A stretch of DNA of 48,301 nucleotides from an uncultured Prevotellaceae bacterium. GTDB lineage: Bacteria > Bacteroidota > Bacteroidia > Bacteroidales > Bacteroidaceae. Shown here piece by piece: positions 9,301 to 17,635 of this stretch. The first letter of the stretch is position 1, and every line of letters starts with the position of its first letter. The stretch spans positions 1 through 48,301 of the forward strand of contig CADCBZ010000052.1 in the NCBI GenBank assembly GCA_902799765.1, in the 5' to 3' direction. Below the pieces are notes generated by a model. It saw only the letters and a list, made by a program, of their open reading frames with translations. It did no database searches and had not been told where the DNA came from. Made by a program: the position numbers and the translations under genes.

Positions 9301-9948
9301 TGTGACAGTGGTATCCTTCACATCACGATAGCAGCCGGGCTGGTTCAGCTCATGTGAGCTCAGACCTGTACCTGCAGCGGGTGAATACGGCTGGATGGTA
9401 TAGCCCTTATAGAGCAAGCCTTTCTTATAGAACTGCTGCAAGAGCCACCACAGCGTCTCGATATACTTGTTGTCGTAGGTGATATAAGGATTATCCAGAT
9501 CAACGAAGTAACCCATCTTCTCCGTGAGGTCGCGCCACTCCTGAGTGAACATCATCACGTTCTCGCGGCACTTCTTGTTATAATCCTCCGTAGAGATGTA
9601 CTTGTCGGATGCCTTATTGTCGATATCAGCCTTGGTGATACCCAGTTCTTTCTCCACACCCAGTTCTACGGGCAGGCCGTGGGTATCCCATCCGGCCTTA
9701 CGCTTCACCTGGAAGCCCTTCATCGTCTTATAGCGGTTGAAGGTATCTTTGATCGTACGTGCCAGCACGTGGTGGATACCCGGATGTCCGTTAGCAGAGG
9801 GAGGACCCTCGAAAAATACGAACTGCGGACAGCCCTCACGCTCTTCAACAGAGCGCCAGAACACGTTTTTCTCACGCCACATCTCCAGGATGTCGTTGTT
9901 GACCTGGGTCAGATTCAGACCACTGTGCTCGGCAAATTTCTTAGCCAT
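6388..9948 (-). CDS. ileS: Isoleucyl-tRNA synthetase
   Basis: A class I synthetase of 1186 residues that charges tRNA-Ile. The HIGH-type signature appears as GHPGIHHV at 54-61, and KMSKH (KMSKS type) falls near residue 741. An editing (CP1) domain lies between them, and a long C-terminal anticodon-binding region follows. The length and divergent signatures fit the long eukaryote-like IleRS found in Bacteroidetes. That class is often insensitive to mupirocin, but this is family knowledge, not shown here. It heads an eight-gene minus-strand run and has a strong -7 box at 9996-10003. Confidence 0.97.
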   Translation of the reverse strand: MAKKFAEHSGLNLTQVNNDILEMWREKNVFWRSVEEREGCPQFVFFEGPPSANGHPGIHHVLARTIKDTFNRYKTMKGFQVKRKAGWDTHGLPVELGVEKELGITKADIDNKASDKYISTEDYNKKCRENVMMFTQEWRDLTEKMGYFVDLDNPYITYDNKYIETLWWLLQQFYKKGLLYKGYTIQPYSPAAGTGLSSHELNQPGCYRDVKDTTVTALFKALNPKEEWTKWGTPYFVAWTTTPWTLPSNTALCVGPKIDYVAVETYNSYNGEKITIILAESRLNAYLAPEGNITDGDEMPEYNKGEKFVPYRIVGRYTGEELVGLKYQQLMPWVKPSAKLDQNAADYVKAYAAAHPEKVFMGENGKDQFVEMESEAFRVIPGDYVTTEDGAGIVHIAPTFGADDAKVAKDAHIPSLFLINKKGETRPMVDLQGKYYVMEELDDNFIEKCVNKEGYAHHAGDYVKNAYAPEFNKDGKYDEQAAAKAEDLNIVICMEMKQEGTALKIEKHVHNYPHCWRTDKPVLYYPLDSWFIRSTAKKDRMFELNKTINWQPESTGTGRFGNWLENLNDWNLSRSRFWGTPLPIWRDEDGKEICIGSVEELYNEIEKAVKAGFMQSNPLKDNGFVPGDMSKENYDKIDLHRPYVDNIVLVSESGKPMKRETDLIDVWFDSGSMPYAQVHYPFENKDLIDKGIAFPCDFINEGVDQTRGWFFTLHAIATMIFDSVAFKNVISSGLVLDAKGNKMSKHVGNVVNPFDMIGKFGSDAVRLYMMTNSEPWDNLKFDPEGVDEVRRKFFGTLYNTYSFFALYANVDGFDPQAAQVPFAERPEIDRWILSCLNTLIKGVEVELDGYDPTRAGRLIDAFVNDDLSNWYVRLNRKRFWGKEMSVDKLSAYQTLYTCLMTVAKLLAPFAPFYADQLYKDLGGQFDSVHLDFFPLTNEAQINRDLEARMQMAQKITSMVLALRRKVNIKVRQPLQAIMIPAVDAEQKKHIEAVKDLIMNEVNVKELRFVEGAGVLVKKVKCNFRTMGKKFGKLMKGVAAAMDQLSQEQIAQLEQQGSISIEVEGQALTVEAVDVDIISEDIPGWLVANEGNLTVALEVELTDELKNEGMARELINRIQNIRKESGLEITDHIAVMLGPNEDVEKAVESFGDYIKTQVLANDIAVQPNDGQEIDFDDFKLNIKVAKQ

Positions 9949-9995
9949 ATCTTACTGTTTTACCTTTTTACTTTTTATCTTTTATATTTAGGGCG

Positions 9996-10003
9996 CAAAG
10001 GTA
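9996..10003 (-). promoter_or_regulatory. -7 box (TACCTTTG) for ileS operon
   Basis: The minus strand reads TACCTTTG about 48 bp before the ileS start codon. It is divergent from the dcu promoter 83 bp away. Confidence 0.7.
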
Positions 10004-10085
10004 CTAAAAATATTCGATATGGCAAAAGGAAATAAATTTTTTTAATATTTCTCCCGAAAAAGTATGGTTTTACAAATATTTTTCC

Positions 10086-10093
10086 TATATTTG
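10086..10093 (+). promoter_or_regulatory. -7 box (TATATTTG) for the dicarboxylate transporter
   Basis: TATATTTG matches TAnnTTTG and lies 41 bp before the start codon at 10135. Confidence 0.7.
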
Positions 10094-10134
10094 CACACAA
10101 AATAGTAAGATAACTAAAAACTTTTTGATTAAAC

Positions 10135-11583
10135 ATGGTAACATTCACAATGATTCTTCAGCTCTGTATAGTACTCGGAGCGTTGTGGGTAGGCTCTCGC
10201 TATGGTAGCCTTGCCCTTGGTGCCATTTCCGGTATCGGTCTGGCCATTCTTGTGTTCGGTTTCGGTCTGAAACCAGGTACACCTCCTACCGACGTGATCT
10301 ACATCATCATCGCAGCTGTTACCTGTGCTGGTATCATGCAGGCCTCTGGTGGTATGGACTGGTTGATTCAGATTGCGGAGAAGCTGTTGCGTAAGCATCC
10401 GGATCGCATCACCTTCCTGGCTCCGCTTACCACTTTCTTCCTGACAGTGCTGGTAGGAACAGGTCACGTGGTTTACACCCTGATGCCTATCATCTGCGAC
10501 ATCGCCCTGAAGAAAGGCATCCGTCCCGAGCGTCCCTGCGGTGTGGCTTCCATCGCCTCACAGGTAGGTATCACCTGTTCGCCTATCGCTGCTGCCGTTG
10601 TGGCTTTCGTGACTATTTCGAATGCGAACCACTTCGACATCACGATCCCCCGCGTGCTGATGGTTTCCATCCCTGCCTGCGTCTGTGGTCTGATGGCTGC
10701 CGCCGCTGCTTCTTATCGTCGTGGTCTTGACCTGGACAAGGATCCTGAGTTCCAGAAGAAGATCGCCGACCCCGCACAGCGTGAGTATATCTACGGTTCC
10801 AGTGCCACCACACTCGACAAGCAGATTCCACAGTCATCTAAGAATGCTGTATTTATCTTCCTCGGTGCCCTGGCTATCATCGTGATGTTCGCTGCATTAC
10901 CAGAACTGCTTCCATCCTACGAAACCGTTAAGGCTATCAAGGGTGCAGAAGACGTTGTCATTGGTGATGGTGTCAAGGTTTCTGCCGCTGCACTTGCCAA
11001 AGCCAATATTGTAGCCAGCGGATTAACGGAGAAAGGTACGGTTGGTCTGAAGATGAACCTTGTGATCCAGATTGTGATGATTTCCGCTGCCGCTCTGATG
11101 ATTATCTTCTGTAAGGCTGCGCCGAAGAAGGCTGTAGCAGGTCCGGTATGGCAGTCTGGTATGGTGGCTGTAGTTGCCATCTACGGTATCGCCTGGCTGG
11201 CCGATACTTACTTCTCGAACTATATGGGTGAGATGCAGAGTGCACTGGAGGGTATTGTGGCACAATATCCCTGGAGTATCGCCATCGTGTTCTTCTTGGT
11301 TTCTGTGCTGATCAACTCTCAGGGCGCTGTGGTGGTAGCCATGCTGCCGCTGGCATACAAGTTAGGTATCCCTGGCCCAGTGCTCCTCGGTGTATTGCCC
11401 TCTGTCTATGGATACTTCTTCATCCCGAACTATCCGTCAGATATCGCAACGGTGAACTTCGACCGTTCTGGTACGACAGTGATCGGTAAGTACCTGTTGA
11501 ACCACTCGTTCATGATGCCAGGACTGATCTCTGTGACAGTTTCAACGCTGGTAGCTTATGCACTCTCTTCATTATTCTTTTGA
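10135..11583 (+). CDS. dcuB: Anaerobic C4-dicarboxylate transporter (Dcu family)
   Basis: A 482-residue inner-membrane carrier of the DcuA/DcuB family that exchanges or takes up fumarate, malate, aspartate and succinate under anaerobic conditions. Hydrophobic helices span the whole protein. Family hallmarks include the GSRYGSLALGAISGIGLAI N-terminus, a TGHVVYTLMPII segment and a conserved C-terminal PNYPSDIATVNFDRSGTT region. It is about 40 residues longer than the E. coli proteins because of a central hydrophilic insertion near residues 262-300. In a succinate-forming anaerobe it would serve fumarate/succinate antiport. The DcuA-versus-DcuB call is not certain. It is monocistronic, with its own promoter and terminator. 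Confidence 0.92.
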   Translation: MVTFTMILQLCIVLGALWVGSRYGSLALGAISGIGLAILVFGFGLKPGTPPTDVIYIIIAAVTCAGIMQASGGMDWLIQIAEKLLRKHPDRITFLAPLTTFFLTVLVGTGHVVYTLMPIICDIALKKGIRPERPCGVASIASQVGITCSPIAAAVVAFVTISNANHFDITIPRVLMVSIPACVCGLMAAAAASYRRGLDLDKDPEFQKKIADPAQREYIYGSSATTLDKQIPQSSKNAVFIFLGALAIIVMFAALPELLPSYETVKAIKGAEDVVIGDGVKVSAAALAKANIVASGLTEKGTVGLKMNLVIQIVMISAAALMIIFCKAAPKKAVAGPVWQSGMVAVVAIYGIAWLADTYFSNYMGEMQSALEGIVAQYPWSIAIVFFLVSVLINSQGAVVVAMLPLAYKLGIPGPVLLGVLPSVYGYFFIPNYPSDIATVNFDRSGTTVIGKYLLNHSFMMPGLISVTVSTLVAYALSSLFF

Positions 11584-11604
11584 ATAAAATAAGGAATAAA
11601 AAAG

Positions 11605-11635
11605 ATCCCCGCCGATTGGCGGGGATTTCTTTTTC
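11605..11635. terminator. Bidirectional terminator between dcuB and the phosphohexomutase
   Basis: The 9-bp stem ATCCCCGCC/GGCGGGGAT with a GATT loop is followed by TTTCTTTTT on the plus strand. On the minus strand it is followed by C and six T, so it can serve both convergent genes. Confidence 0.85.
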
Positions 11636-11646
11636 TGTCAGAGATC

Positions 11647-13392
11647 TTAGAGACTCAAGCTCTTCTTGATAGCCTCGATGCGGGCTTCAGCTTTCTTCAG
11701 GCTTGCCTCGTAATCGGCAGCACCCTTGAAGGCTGCGTCCTTAATCTCACAATAGAACTTGATCTTTGGCTCAGTTCCTGAAGGACGTACAGAGATCTTC
11801 GTGCCATCAGCACAGAACCACTGCAGTACGTTGGCGGTTGTCGGCATGTTCAGCTTCTCAACACTGCCATCGGCCTTCTTGCCCTCAAGTGTCTGATAGT
11901 CCTTCCACAGCACGATAGGCTCACCACCCAGCTCCTTCGGAGGATTAGCACGGAAGTCAACCATCATCTGCTTGATCTCATCAGCGCCAGTCTTACCAGG
12001 CTTCACCACATTGATGGTGCTCTCCTTAGAGAAGCCATACTCAGCGTAGATATTCATCAGCAGGTCGTAGAGGGTCATACCATTATCCTTAGCCCAAGCT
12101 GCAATCTCACAGATCAGACAGATAGAAGCAGGAGAATCCTTATCACGGACCTTATCAAACGGCAGGAATCCGAAGCTCTCCTCACCACCGCCGATATACT
12201 TCTGCTTGCCTTCAGAGATACGGATCTCATTAGCAATCCACTTGAAGCCTGTGTAGCAGTCGCGCAGCTCCACACCGTTCTTCTTGGCGATCTCTGCAAT
12301 CTCCTCAGTGGTAACGATGGTCTTTACGAGGAACTCGTTGCCCTTGAGCTGACCCAGCTTCTTCTTGTTAGCAATGATATACCAGCAGAACATCATACAG
12401 GTCTGGTTACCATTCAGGATCTCCCACTCGCCCTTTGCATTGCGGCAAACAATAGCCAGACGGTCTGCATCGGGATCAGAAGCAATCACGAGGTCTGCAT
12501 TCAGACGGGTACCGAGCTTCATACCGAGAGTCATAGCCTCTGCATTCTCTGGATTCGGACTTACCACTGTGGGGAAGTTACCATCGATAACCATCTGCTC
12601 AGGCACTACATGGATGTTCTGGAAGCCCCAAGAACGGAGTGCCATCGGGATGATGACACGACCTGTGCCGTGCATCGGAGAATAAACAATGTTGAGGTCT
12701 TTCTGACGCAGGATCACATCCTGATCTACCATAGCCTCCTTCACTGCCTGCAGGTAATCCCAGTCCATCTCACCACCGATGATGTCGATGAGCTCCTTGT
12801 TACCCTCGAACTTCACCTGATCGATCGTTACCTTGTTCACCTCGTCGATGATACCCTTATCGTGCGGAGCCAGCACCTGAGCACCATCGTCCCAGTATGC
12901 CTTATAGCCGTTGTACTCACGTGGGTTGTGAGAAGCGGTAACATTCACACCTGCCTGGGCGCCAAGCTGACGGATAGCGAAAGAGATCTCTGGTGTAGGA
13001 CGCAGGCTCTCGAAGAGATAAACCTTGATGCCGTTAGCAGAGAAGATGTCTGCCACAGTCTCGGCAAACATACGTCCGTTGTTACGGCAATCGTGACCTA
13101 CCACCACTGAGCACTGCTTGCCTGGGAATGCCTTCAGGATATAATTGGCAAATCCCTGGGTAGCCATACCCACGATGTACTTGTTCATACGGTTAGTACC
13201 AGCACCCATGATACCACGGAGGCCACCCGTACCAAACTCAAGATTCTGATAGAAGGCGTCGATGAGCGCAGTCTTGTCTGCTGCATCAAGCATTGCCTGT
13301 ACTTCTTTACGTGTCTCCTCATCAAAGGCCGGAGAGAGCCATTCTTTAGCCCGTGCCTCGCACTGAGCAATCAGTTGAGCATTATCTGCCAT
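11647..13392 (-). CDS. Phosphoglucomutase/phosphomannomutase
   Basis: A 581-residue alpha-D-phosphohexomutase of the long PGM2-like type, interconverting hexose 1- and 6-phosphates in the cytoplasm. The substrate loop GTGGLRG is at 54-60 and the phosphoserine loop TASHNP at 152-157, with Ser154 as the phospho-carrier. The metal loop DPDADR and a C-terminal RPSGTEPK phosphate-binding loop are also present. All four domains are intact. It has its own -7 box at 13443-13450 and shares a bidirectional terminator with dcuB. Glucose versus mannose preference cannot be decided here. Confidence 0.93.
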   Translation of the reverse strand: MADNAQLIAQCEARAKEWLSPAFDEETRKEVQAMLDAADKTALIDAFYQNLEFGTGGLRGIMGAGTNRMNKYIVGMATQGFANYILKAFPGKQCSVVVGHDCRNNGRMFAETVADIFSANGIKVYLFESLRPTPEISFAIRQLGAQAGVNVTASHNPREYNGYKAYWDDGAQVLAPHDKGIIDEVNKVTIDQVKFEGNKELIDIIGGEMDWDYLQAVKEAMVDQDVILRQKDLNIVYSPMHGTGRVIIPMALRSWGFQNIHVVPEQMVIDGNFPTVVSPNPENAEAMTLGMKLGTRLNADLVIASDPDADRLAIVCRNAKGEWEILNGNQTCMMFCWYIIANKKKLGQLKGNEFLVKTIVTTEEIAEIAKKNGVELRDCYTGFKWIANEIRISEGKQKYIGGGEESFGFLPFDKVRDKDSPASICLICEIAAWAKDNGMTLYDLLMNIYAEYGFSKESTINVVKPGKTGADEIKQMMVDFRANPPKELGGEPIVLWKDYQTLEGKKADGSVEKLNMPTTANVLQWFCADGTKISVRPSGTEPKIKFYCEIKDAAFKGAADYEASLKKAEARIEAIKKSLSL

Positions 13393-13442
13393 AGTTACCT
13401 TATATTTATTTGTTTTAGATTGAATAAATCGATTCTAAAATA

Positions 13443-13450
13443 CAAAGATA
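13443..13450 (-). promoter_or_regulatory. -7 box (TATCTTTG) for the phosphohexomutase
   Basis: The minus strand reads TATCTTTG about 50 bp before the start codon. Confidence 0.65.
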
Positions 13451-13491
13451 GGAAGAAAATGTCAAATACGTATGAAAATGGGCAATCTTTT

Positions 13492-14676
13492 TTATTTCTT
13501 TAAGATTTTATCAATCTCATCAAACTGACGTCCGAGGTTCAGATTAAAGTAAATCCGATAGAGCGAAGGCCCCCATTTCTCCTTCGCATCAGGCATCAGC
13601 TGGCGATAAGACTCCATGAAGGGCTGAGCTTTCTGATACATCTTACGGATTTGTTTCTTATAACGGCGAGAGTCGAAATTGAGGGCAATGTTCAAGCAGG
13701 CTGTGCCAGCATTGTAATAGGCTTCAGCCATCTGATCATTCACACGAATCAGACGTTCACTGGCAGCCAGGCAATCTGCATAACGTCCCAAGTTAAGCAA
13801 CATCGTGGATTTGGCCAACAGGAACAGTTCGTTCAGACTATCTGTCTGCAAAGCGTTCTCTGCATAAGAGAGACCTTTCGCGTAGTTTCCTTTCTCCATA
13901 TAGTAGTCCATCAGACGAGGGAAGAAATAAGGTGATTTAGGAAACAGATCGAAACCTTCCTGCAGCGTAGCCACATAAGAATCCTCATCCTTGAGCATTT
14001 TCCAAGCCTGCGCAATATATTGCATGGTGTATTCCAGCTTAGAGGTATCAAGACGCGCCTCTTTAGCATAACGCAGGGTGAGTACAGGGTCACCCATACG
14101 ATAACCCGTATAGGTAGCCCAATAAGCTACCGTTGCCATACGAGGATCGTTTTTCCAGAAGTCATAGCCTGTAAAGAGCGGCTGACGATCACAATCGAGA
14201 TACATTTCGAAACAATCATAGGCCGTCTGGAGCTGTTCCTTACGCAGATGATAGGCTCCTCCGAAATAAAGGTTTGGACGATAGGTCACTAACCGTCGGG
14301 CATTATCAGTACGATAAGAAAGATTCACACGACCTTTCTTATCCGGACGCATATCCAAAGAGTCGAGGCGTTCACCAATCGTAAAGATCCGCTGAGTAAG
14401 ATTGAAGAACTTGGTGGTATCAACCGCATGTTTCTTATACATCTCCTCATTCATCTGTTCATATTGTTTCTCAACCGAAGTGAGCCACATATCATAGATA
14501 CGAGGATCGTCGAGGTTGGCAGAATCCTGCAGCAATTTAATCATCATCTTCTCGGCCTGATCATAGTTCTTGCCGCTTTTGATGATGGCACGCGCTTCCT
14601 GTAACTGACGTCGTTGAGCCAGCAGACAGATGGGGAGACATATTATATATAAGGTGATGAGTATCCTGAGTTTCAT
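13492..14676 (-). CDS. Exported tetratricopeptide-repeat protein
   Basis: A 394-residue protein with an N-terminal signal peptide (MKLRILITLYIICLPICLLAQ) followed by helical repeats throughout. TPR-like units are clearest at about residues 215-335, for example GNYAKGLSYAENALQTD and ...LGRYADCLAASERLIRVND followed by AEAYYNAGTACLNIA. It probably serves as a periplasmic protein-interaction scaffold. A similar secreted TPR family is common in Bacteroidetes, with no established role I can name. A -7 box lies at 14699-14706. No strong terminator follows its stop. Confidence 0.8.
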   Translation of the reverse strand: MKLRILITLYIICLPICLLAQRRQLQEARAIIKSGKNYDQAEKMMIKLLQDSANLDDPRIYDMWLTSVEKQYEQMNEEMYKKHAVDTTKFFNLTQRIFTIGERLDSLDMRPDKKGRVNLSYRTDNARRLVTYRPNLYFGGAYHLRKEQLQTAYDCFEMYLDCDRQPLFTGYDFWKNDPRMATVAYWATYTGYRMGDPVLTLRYAKEARLDTSKLEYTMQYIAQAWKMLKDEDSYVATLQEGFDLFPKSPYFFPRLMDYYMEKGNYAKGLSYAENALQTDSLNELFLLAKSTMLLNLGRYADCLAASERLIRVNDQMAEAYYNAGTACLNIALNFDSRRYKKQIRKMYQKAQPFMESYRQLMPDAKEKWGPSLYRIYFNLNLGRQFDEIDKILKK

Positions 14677-14698
14677 CTCAATTTTTGTTTTGTGGGTG

Positions 14699-14706
14699 CA
14701 AAGGTA
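14699..14706 (-). promoter_or_regulatory. -7 box (TACCTTTG) for the TPR gene
   Basis: The minus strand reads TACCTTTG 23 bp before the start codon at 14676. Confidence 0.65.
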
Positions 14707-14833
14707 GCAGATTTCGGGCGGAATAACAAGTATAAAGAGGCTTAAAATGTGAACAGAAGTTAAATATTAGGCTTTTTTAGGCTTAAAACCAAAAAAAATC
14801 GGCAAAAAGCTTGCAAGTATCGGAGATAATATG

Positions 14834-14841
14834 TACTTTTG
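14834..14841 (+). promoter_or_regulatory. -7 box (TACTTTTG) of small RNA B
   Basis: TACTTTTG matches TAnnTTTG, and a TTGC at 14811-14814 lies at the usual -33 distance. No coding gene follows on this strand. Confidence 0.6.
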
Positions 14842-14845
14842 CAAT

Positions 14846-14909
14846 GTGTTTTTCATAGTATTAGATTTAAGGTTAACAATTAGGCTCGCAGCGGCGAGCC
14901 ATTTTTTTT
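14846..14909 (+). ncRNA. Candidate small RNA B (about 60 nt)
   Basis: A plus-strand promoter at 14834 is followed only 40 nt later by an intrinsic terminator, all inside the gap between two minus-strand genes. The initial block (14841-14876) aligns with the start of small RNA A (515-552, minus) at about 33 of 36 positions with a 2-nt gap. There is no frame of useful length. It may be a free-standing small RNA or a leader orphaned from its gene. Confidence 0.55.
14883..14909 (+). terminator. Intrinsic terminator of small RNA B
   Basis: The 7-bp stem GGCTCGC/GCGAGCC with loop AGCG is followed by A and eight T on the plus strand. On the minus strand the tail is not T-rich, so it points to plus-strand transcription rather than to the neighbouring MFS gene. 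Confidence 0.8.
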
Positions 14910-14941
14910 GCCTATAAACTAACTAAAAATAACGTTGCGGA

Positions 14942-16117
14942 TTATCTGTTCTTGTTGCTGACGAACCAGTTGTGGACGAAGTTATAAAGCAACAATGAAG
15001 CCAATACCAGACCAAGCGCCGTCAACAAAATCGGCGTCGAAGCACCTTCAAACAGCGCATAGCCAAGTCCTATACCCCAGGCGATACCACTCTCCCACCC
15101 GAGCATAAACGTACTCTGGGAAGTGCCACGCTTACAATGACGGCTCAATTTGATAAAAAAAAGCAGGAACCGGGAACCGATGATGCCCAAACCGAATCCT
15201 ATAAAAGCAGGAGCTGCATAACCCACAATCTGCTGAGTGCGTGTCAGCATCATCAACAGAGCGGCACCCATCAGGATCAGACCTGTCACCACCTCACTCT
15301 TTACCTCTGCATCACGGAACACAAACCGTTGGGCCAGAATGGCCAAGAGGAAACCCACCATCATCATCGCATAAAACTGTTCTGTTAATGCTAATGAAAA
15401 CAGTAAACCCACAGCCAACATGATCAGCTGAAGATTCAGGAATAACGGAAAACCATGAGGAAGGAAGAAACGATCGAGACTCACGGTGGGAATATCATCC
15501 TGGGGTGCCCTAAAAGGGAAATCAACCAGGGCAATCAGTATCAGCGCAGCAGTAGCCAAAGCACCAGCTGCTATCAGTACACTCTCAAAGCCAGCCACAC
15601 GCATCAATAACAATCCAGCCAAAGGACCTAAAGAGAGGGCGAAACGTCCAAACCAGGCAGCAGCATGATTGGCTTCCGTACGCTGATAACTCTCACTGGT
15701 ATCGATGACAAGTGTGCTGGTGAGTACCATTTGCGCCAATCCGAAACAGGCACCTAAGGCAAAACGCTGAAGAAGCATCAAAGAGAGATCAGCATAAAGA
15801 CCTGATTCGACACCGACATAATAGATGACGCCAACCAGTGCCACCATCGCCAAAACAGCCAGGATACACACCTGGTTACGGCGGTAGTGCTGGACCAGAA
15901 ACGACACAAACGCACCGAAAGCGAAGAGTCCAAGTCCAAAGACACCCATAGCCAATCCTGTCTCCTGAAGCGTGAATTCCTGCGTCAGAAGCAACCACTG
16001 AGGCAATGTCGGCACCAAGATATATACCGCCATCGTCAATAGCAGATTGGCAATCGCCATACGCCAGAAGTCATGATGCCACAGTCGAATATGTACAGGG
16101 GTATTCTGAGAATTCAT
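14942..16117 (-). CDS. MFS transporter, substrate unknown
   Basis: A 391-residue inner-membrane protein with about 12 hydrophobic helices and major-facilitator features. These include the GLFAFGAFVSFLVQHYRRNQ loop after the second helix pair (motif A position, not canonical) and a central cytoplasmic loop near residues 195-215. It is likely a drug or metabolite exporter, but no substrate can be assigned. It starts 4 bp after the stop of the HAD phosphatase gene, so the two are cotranscribed from the -7 box at 16801-16808. Confidence 0.85.
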   Translation of the reverse strand: MNSQNTPVHIRLWHHDFWRMAIANLLLTMAVYILVPTLPQWLLLTQEFTLQETGLAMGVFGLGLFAFGAFVSFLVQHYRRNQVCILAVLAMVALVGVIYYVGVESGLYADLSLMLLQRFALGACFGLAQMVLTSTLVIDTSESYQRTEANHAAAWFGRFALSLGPLAGLLLMRVAGFESVLIAAGALATAALILIALVDFPFRAPQDDIPTVSLDRFFLPHGFPLFLNLQLIMLAVGLLFSLALTEQFYAMMMVGFLLAILAQRFVFRDAEVKSEVVTGLILMGAALLMMLTRTQQIVGYAAPAFIGFGLGIIGSRFLLFFIKLSRHCKRGTSQSTFMLGWESGIAWGIGLGYALFEGASTPILLTALGLVLASLLLYNFVHNWFVSNKNR

Positions 16118-16121
16118 GTAT

Positions 16122-16781
16122 TCAAATTGAGTTCAACAAACGATCAAAAGATTCGTAGTCAACAGACTGATAATCAAAAATCTGCATATCAGAGAGCTCC
16201 TTAATATCTTCTACCTTATTGGTGGTAGCCAACCCCACGACAGCCATCTCTGCAGCACGTCCAGAACGCAGTCCGTTGAAGCTATCCTCAAACACGATGC
16301 ACTCTGATTTCTTCACGCCAAGACGGGCAGCTGCCTTCAGGTAGCAATCCGGATCGGGTTTGCTACGATCAAAGTCCTCAGAGGTAAGGATGGCATCAAA
16401 CAATTGCTTGAATCCAGGCTGATAACGATACACACTCTCCATCTTAGGGATATTCGAACTGGTGACAACAGCCGTCTTCACCCCATGCTGATGTAAATCG
16501 GCTATCAAAGCCTCAAAACCTGAAATATAGTCATAGTGCATCTGCTGCTCATAGGCATCCAGCCTACGAGTCACATCATCACGCTCCGCTTCTAACGGAC
16601 CACTGAACCAACGATCATAGATCTGCGTCAGCGTGGAGCCCTTGATTTCATGCTCAAGACCAGGATGTTCCGGATGGTATTGTCGGCAGATTGCGCCCCA
16701 GAATACAGTGTATTGTGGCTCAGTGTCAAACACTACGCCATCGAGGTCGAAAAGGGCTGCCTTGAATACTTTCTGATCCAT
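16122..16781 (-). CDS. HAD-superfamily phosphatase (beta-phosphoglucomutase-like)
   Basis: A 219-residue HAD subfamily IA hydrolase. Motif I is FDLDGVVFDTEP with aspartates 12 and 14, motif II is VVTSSNIPK, motif III includes KPDPDCYL, and motif IV is CIVFEDSFNGL. The helical cap lies between motifs I and II. Such enzymes dephosphorylate sugar phosphates or isomerise beta-phosphoglucose, and the substrate cannot be told from sequence. It heads a two-gene unit with the downstream MFS transporter (4 bp gap), which hints that a dephosphorylated sugar or analogue may be exported. That link is inference. Confidence 0.9.
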   Translation of the reverse strand: MDQKVFKAALFDLDGVVFDTEPQYTVFWGAICRQYHPEHPGLEHEIKGSTLTQIYDRWFSGPLEAERDDVTRRLDAYEQQMHYDYISGFEALIADLHQHGVKTAVVTSSNIPKMESVYRYQPGFKQLFDAILTSEDFDRSKPDPDCYLKAAARLGVKKSECIVFEDSFNGLRSGRAAEMAVVGLATTNKVEDIKELSDMQIFDYQSVDYESFDRLLNSI

Positions 16782-16800
16782 GTCTATTAAAATTTGGGTG

Positions 16801-16808
16801 CAAAATTA
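16801..16808 (-). promoter_or_regulatory. -7 box (TAATTTTG) for HAD-MFS unit
   Basis: The minus strand reads TAATTTTG 20 bp before the start codon. It is divergent from the plus-strand box at 16851. Confidence 0.65.
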
Positions 16809-16850
16809 GTATTTTTTTGCGAGAAATTTGCTTTTTTGGGCTTTTTAGTG

Positions 16851-16858
16851 TAATTTTG
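16851..16858 (+). promoter_or_regulatory. -7 box (TAATTTTG) for DUF3298-rsmG-MBL operon
   Basis: TAATTTTG lies only 10 bp before the first ATG (16869) and 19 bp before the second (16878), giving a very short leader. Confidence 0.65.
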
Positions 16859-16877
16859 CCCGAAAATCATGATATAT

Positions 16878-17630
16878 ATGCGCAACAATAAACACTATTT
16901 GCTATTATTATTGCCCCTGACCATCACTGTTGACAAGACTGTCATGCTCTCTAATGACGAGAATTCACCCAGATGTCAGGTGCATCTGAAACTGCTTCAG
17001 GCCACAGCAGAGAACGGCGATTGCGCCCAGATCATCAATGAAACTCTGATGTCAAGACTCCTCAACAAATCAGGTGAGCGCGACTTGCAGACAGCAGCAG
17101 AGAAATTTGCAGAAGACTATACCAACAGTTATAAGAACACGATGCTGCCGCTTTATAATCAGGATCGTGCCGACACCACCAAGAAGGCCTGGTATGAATA
17201 TCACTATGTGATAGAGGCCTCCACCCAGCAAGGTACAGCTAACACGCTGACCTATCTTGCCACCATCGATTATTACGAAGGTGGTGCACACGGCATCAAC
17301 CAGCTCATCACCTTCAACTTCGACACCGCAACAGGAAAGCAGATGACGCTCGCTGACATCTTTGCCCCTGGTTATGAGAGTCAGTTGAAGAACACGCTGC
17401 TGAAAGCCCTGAAGTCGAAGACGGGCCTCAATTCCATGAACGAGTTGAAAGACGCGGGCTACCTCTATTCGATGGATATCTTCCCTTCGGAAAACTTCAT
17501 CCTCAACGACGAAACCATTACCTTCGTCTATAATCCCTACGAGATTGCCCCTTATGAAGTAGGCTCTATCGAACTCATTATCACCTATAGCGAGGTCAGT
17601 CAGATACTGAGTCCTTCGTTTAAGCACTAA
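16878..17630 (+). CDS. DUF3298/RsiV-like secreted protein
   Basis: A protein of about 250 residues with a hydrophobic N-terminus (MRNNKHYLLLLLPLTITV). A C-terminal DUF3298-type domain contains YEGGAHGINQLITFNFD, then the LADIF segment and a final NPYEIAPYEVGSIEL stretch. Related domains occur in RsiV anti-sigma factors and in lipoproteins. I prefer the second ATG at 16878 because the first (16869) would leave only about 5 nt of leader after the -7 box. It is the first gene of an operon with rsmG (5 bp) and an MBL hydrolase (11 bp). Function is unknown. Confidence 0.82.
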   Translation: MRNNKHYLLLLLPLTITVDKTVMLSNDENSPRCQVHLKLLQATAENGDCAQIINETLMSRLLNKSGERDLQTAAEKFAEDYTNSYKNTMLPLYNQDRADTTKKAWYEYHYVIEASTQQGTANTLTYLATIDYYEGGAHGINQLITFNFDTATGKQMTLADIFAPGYESQLKNTLLKALKSKTGLNSMNELKDAGYLYSMDIFPSENFILNDETITFVYNPYEIAPYEVGSIELIITYSEVSQILSPSFKH

Positions 17631-17635
17631 TCTTC

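Noticed and set aside
14799-14815. Sigma-54-like GG-N10-GC spacing upstream of small RNA B
   Set aside because: The flanking bases match poorly (CGGCAAA instead of TGGCACG), and the same TTGC fits better as the -33 element of the TACTTTTG promoter.
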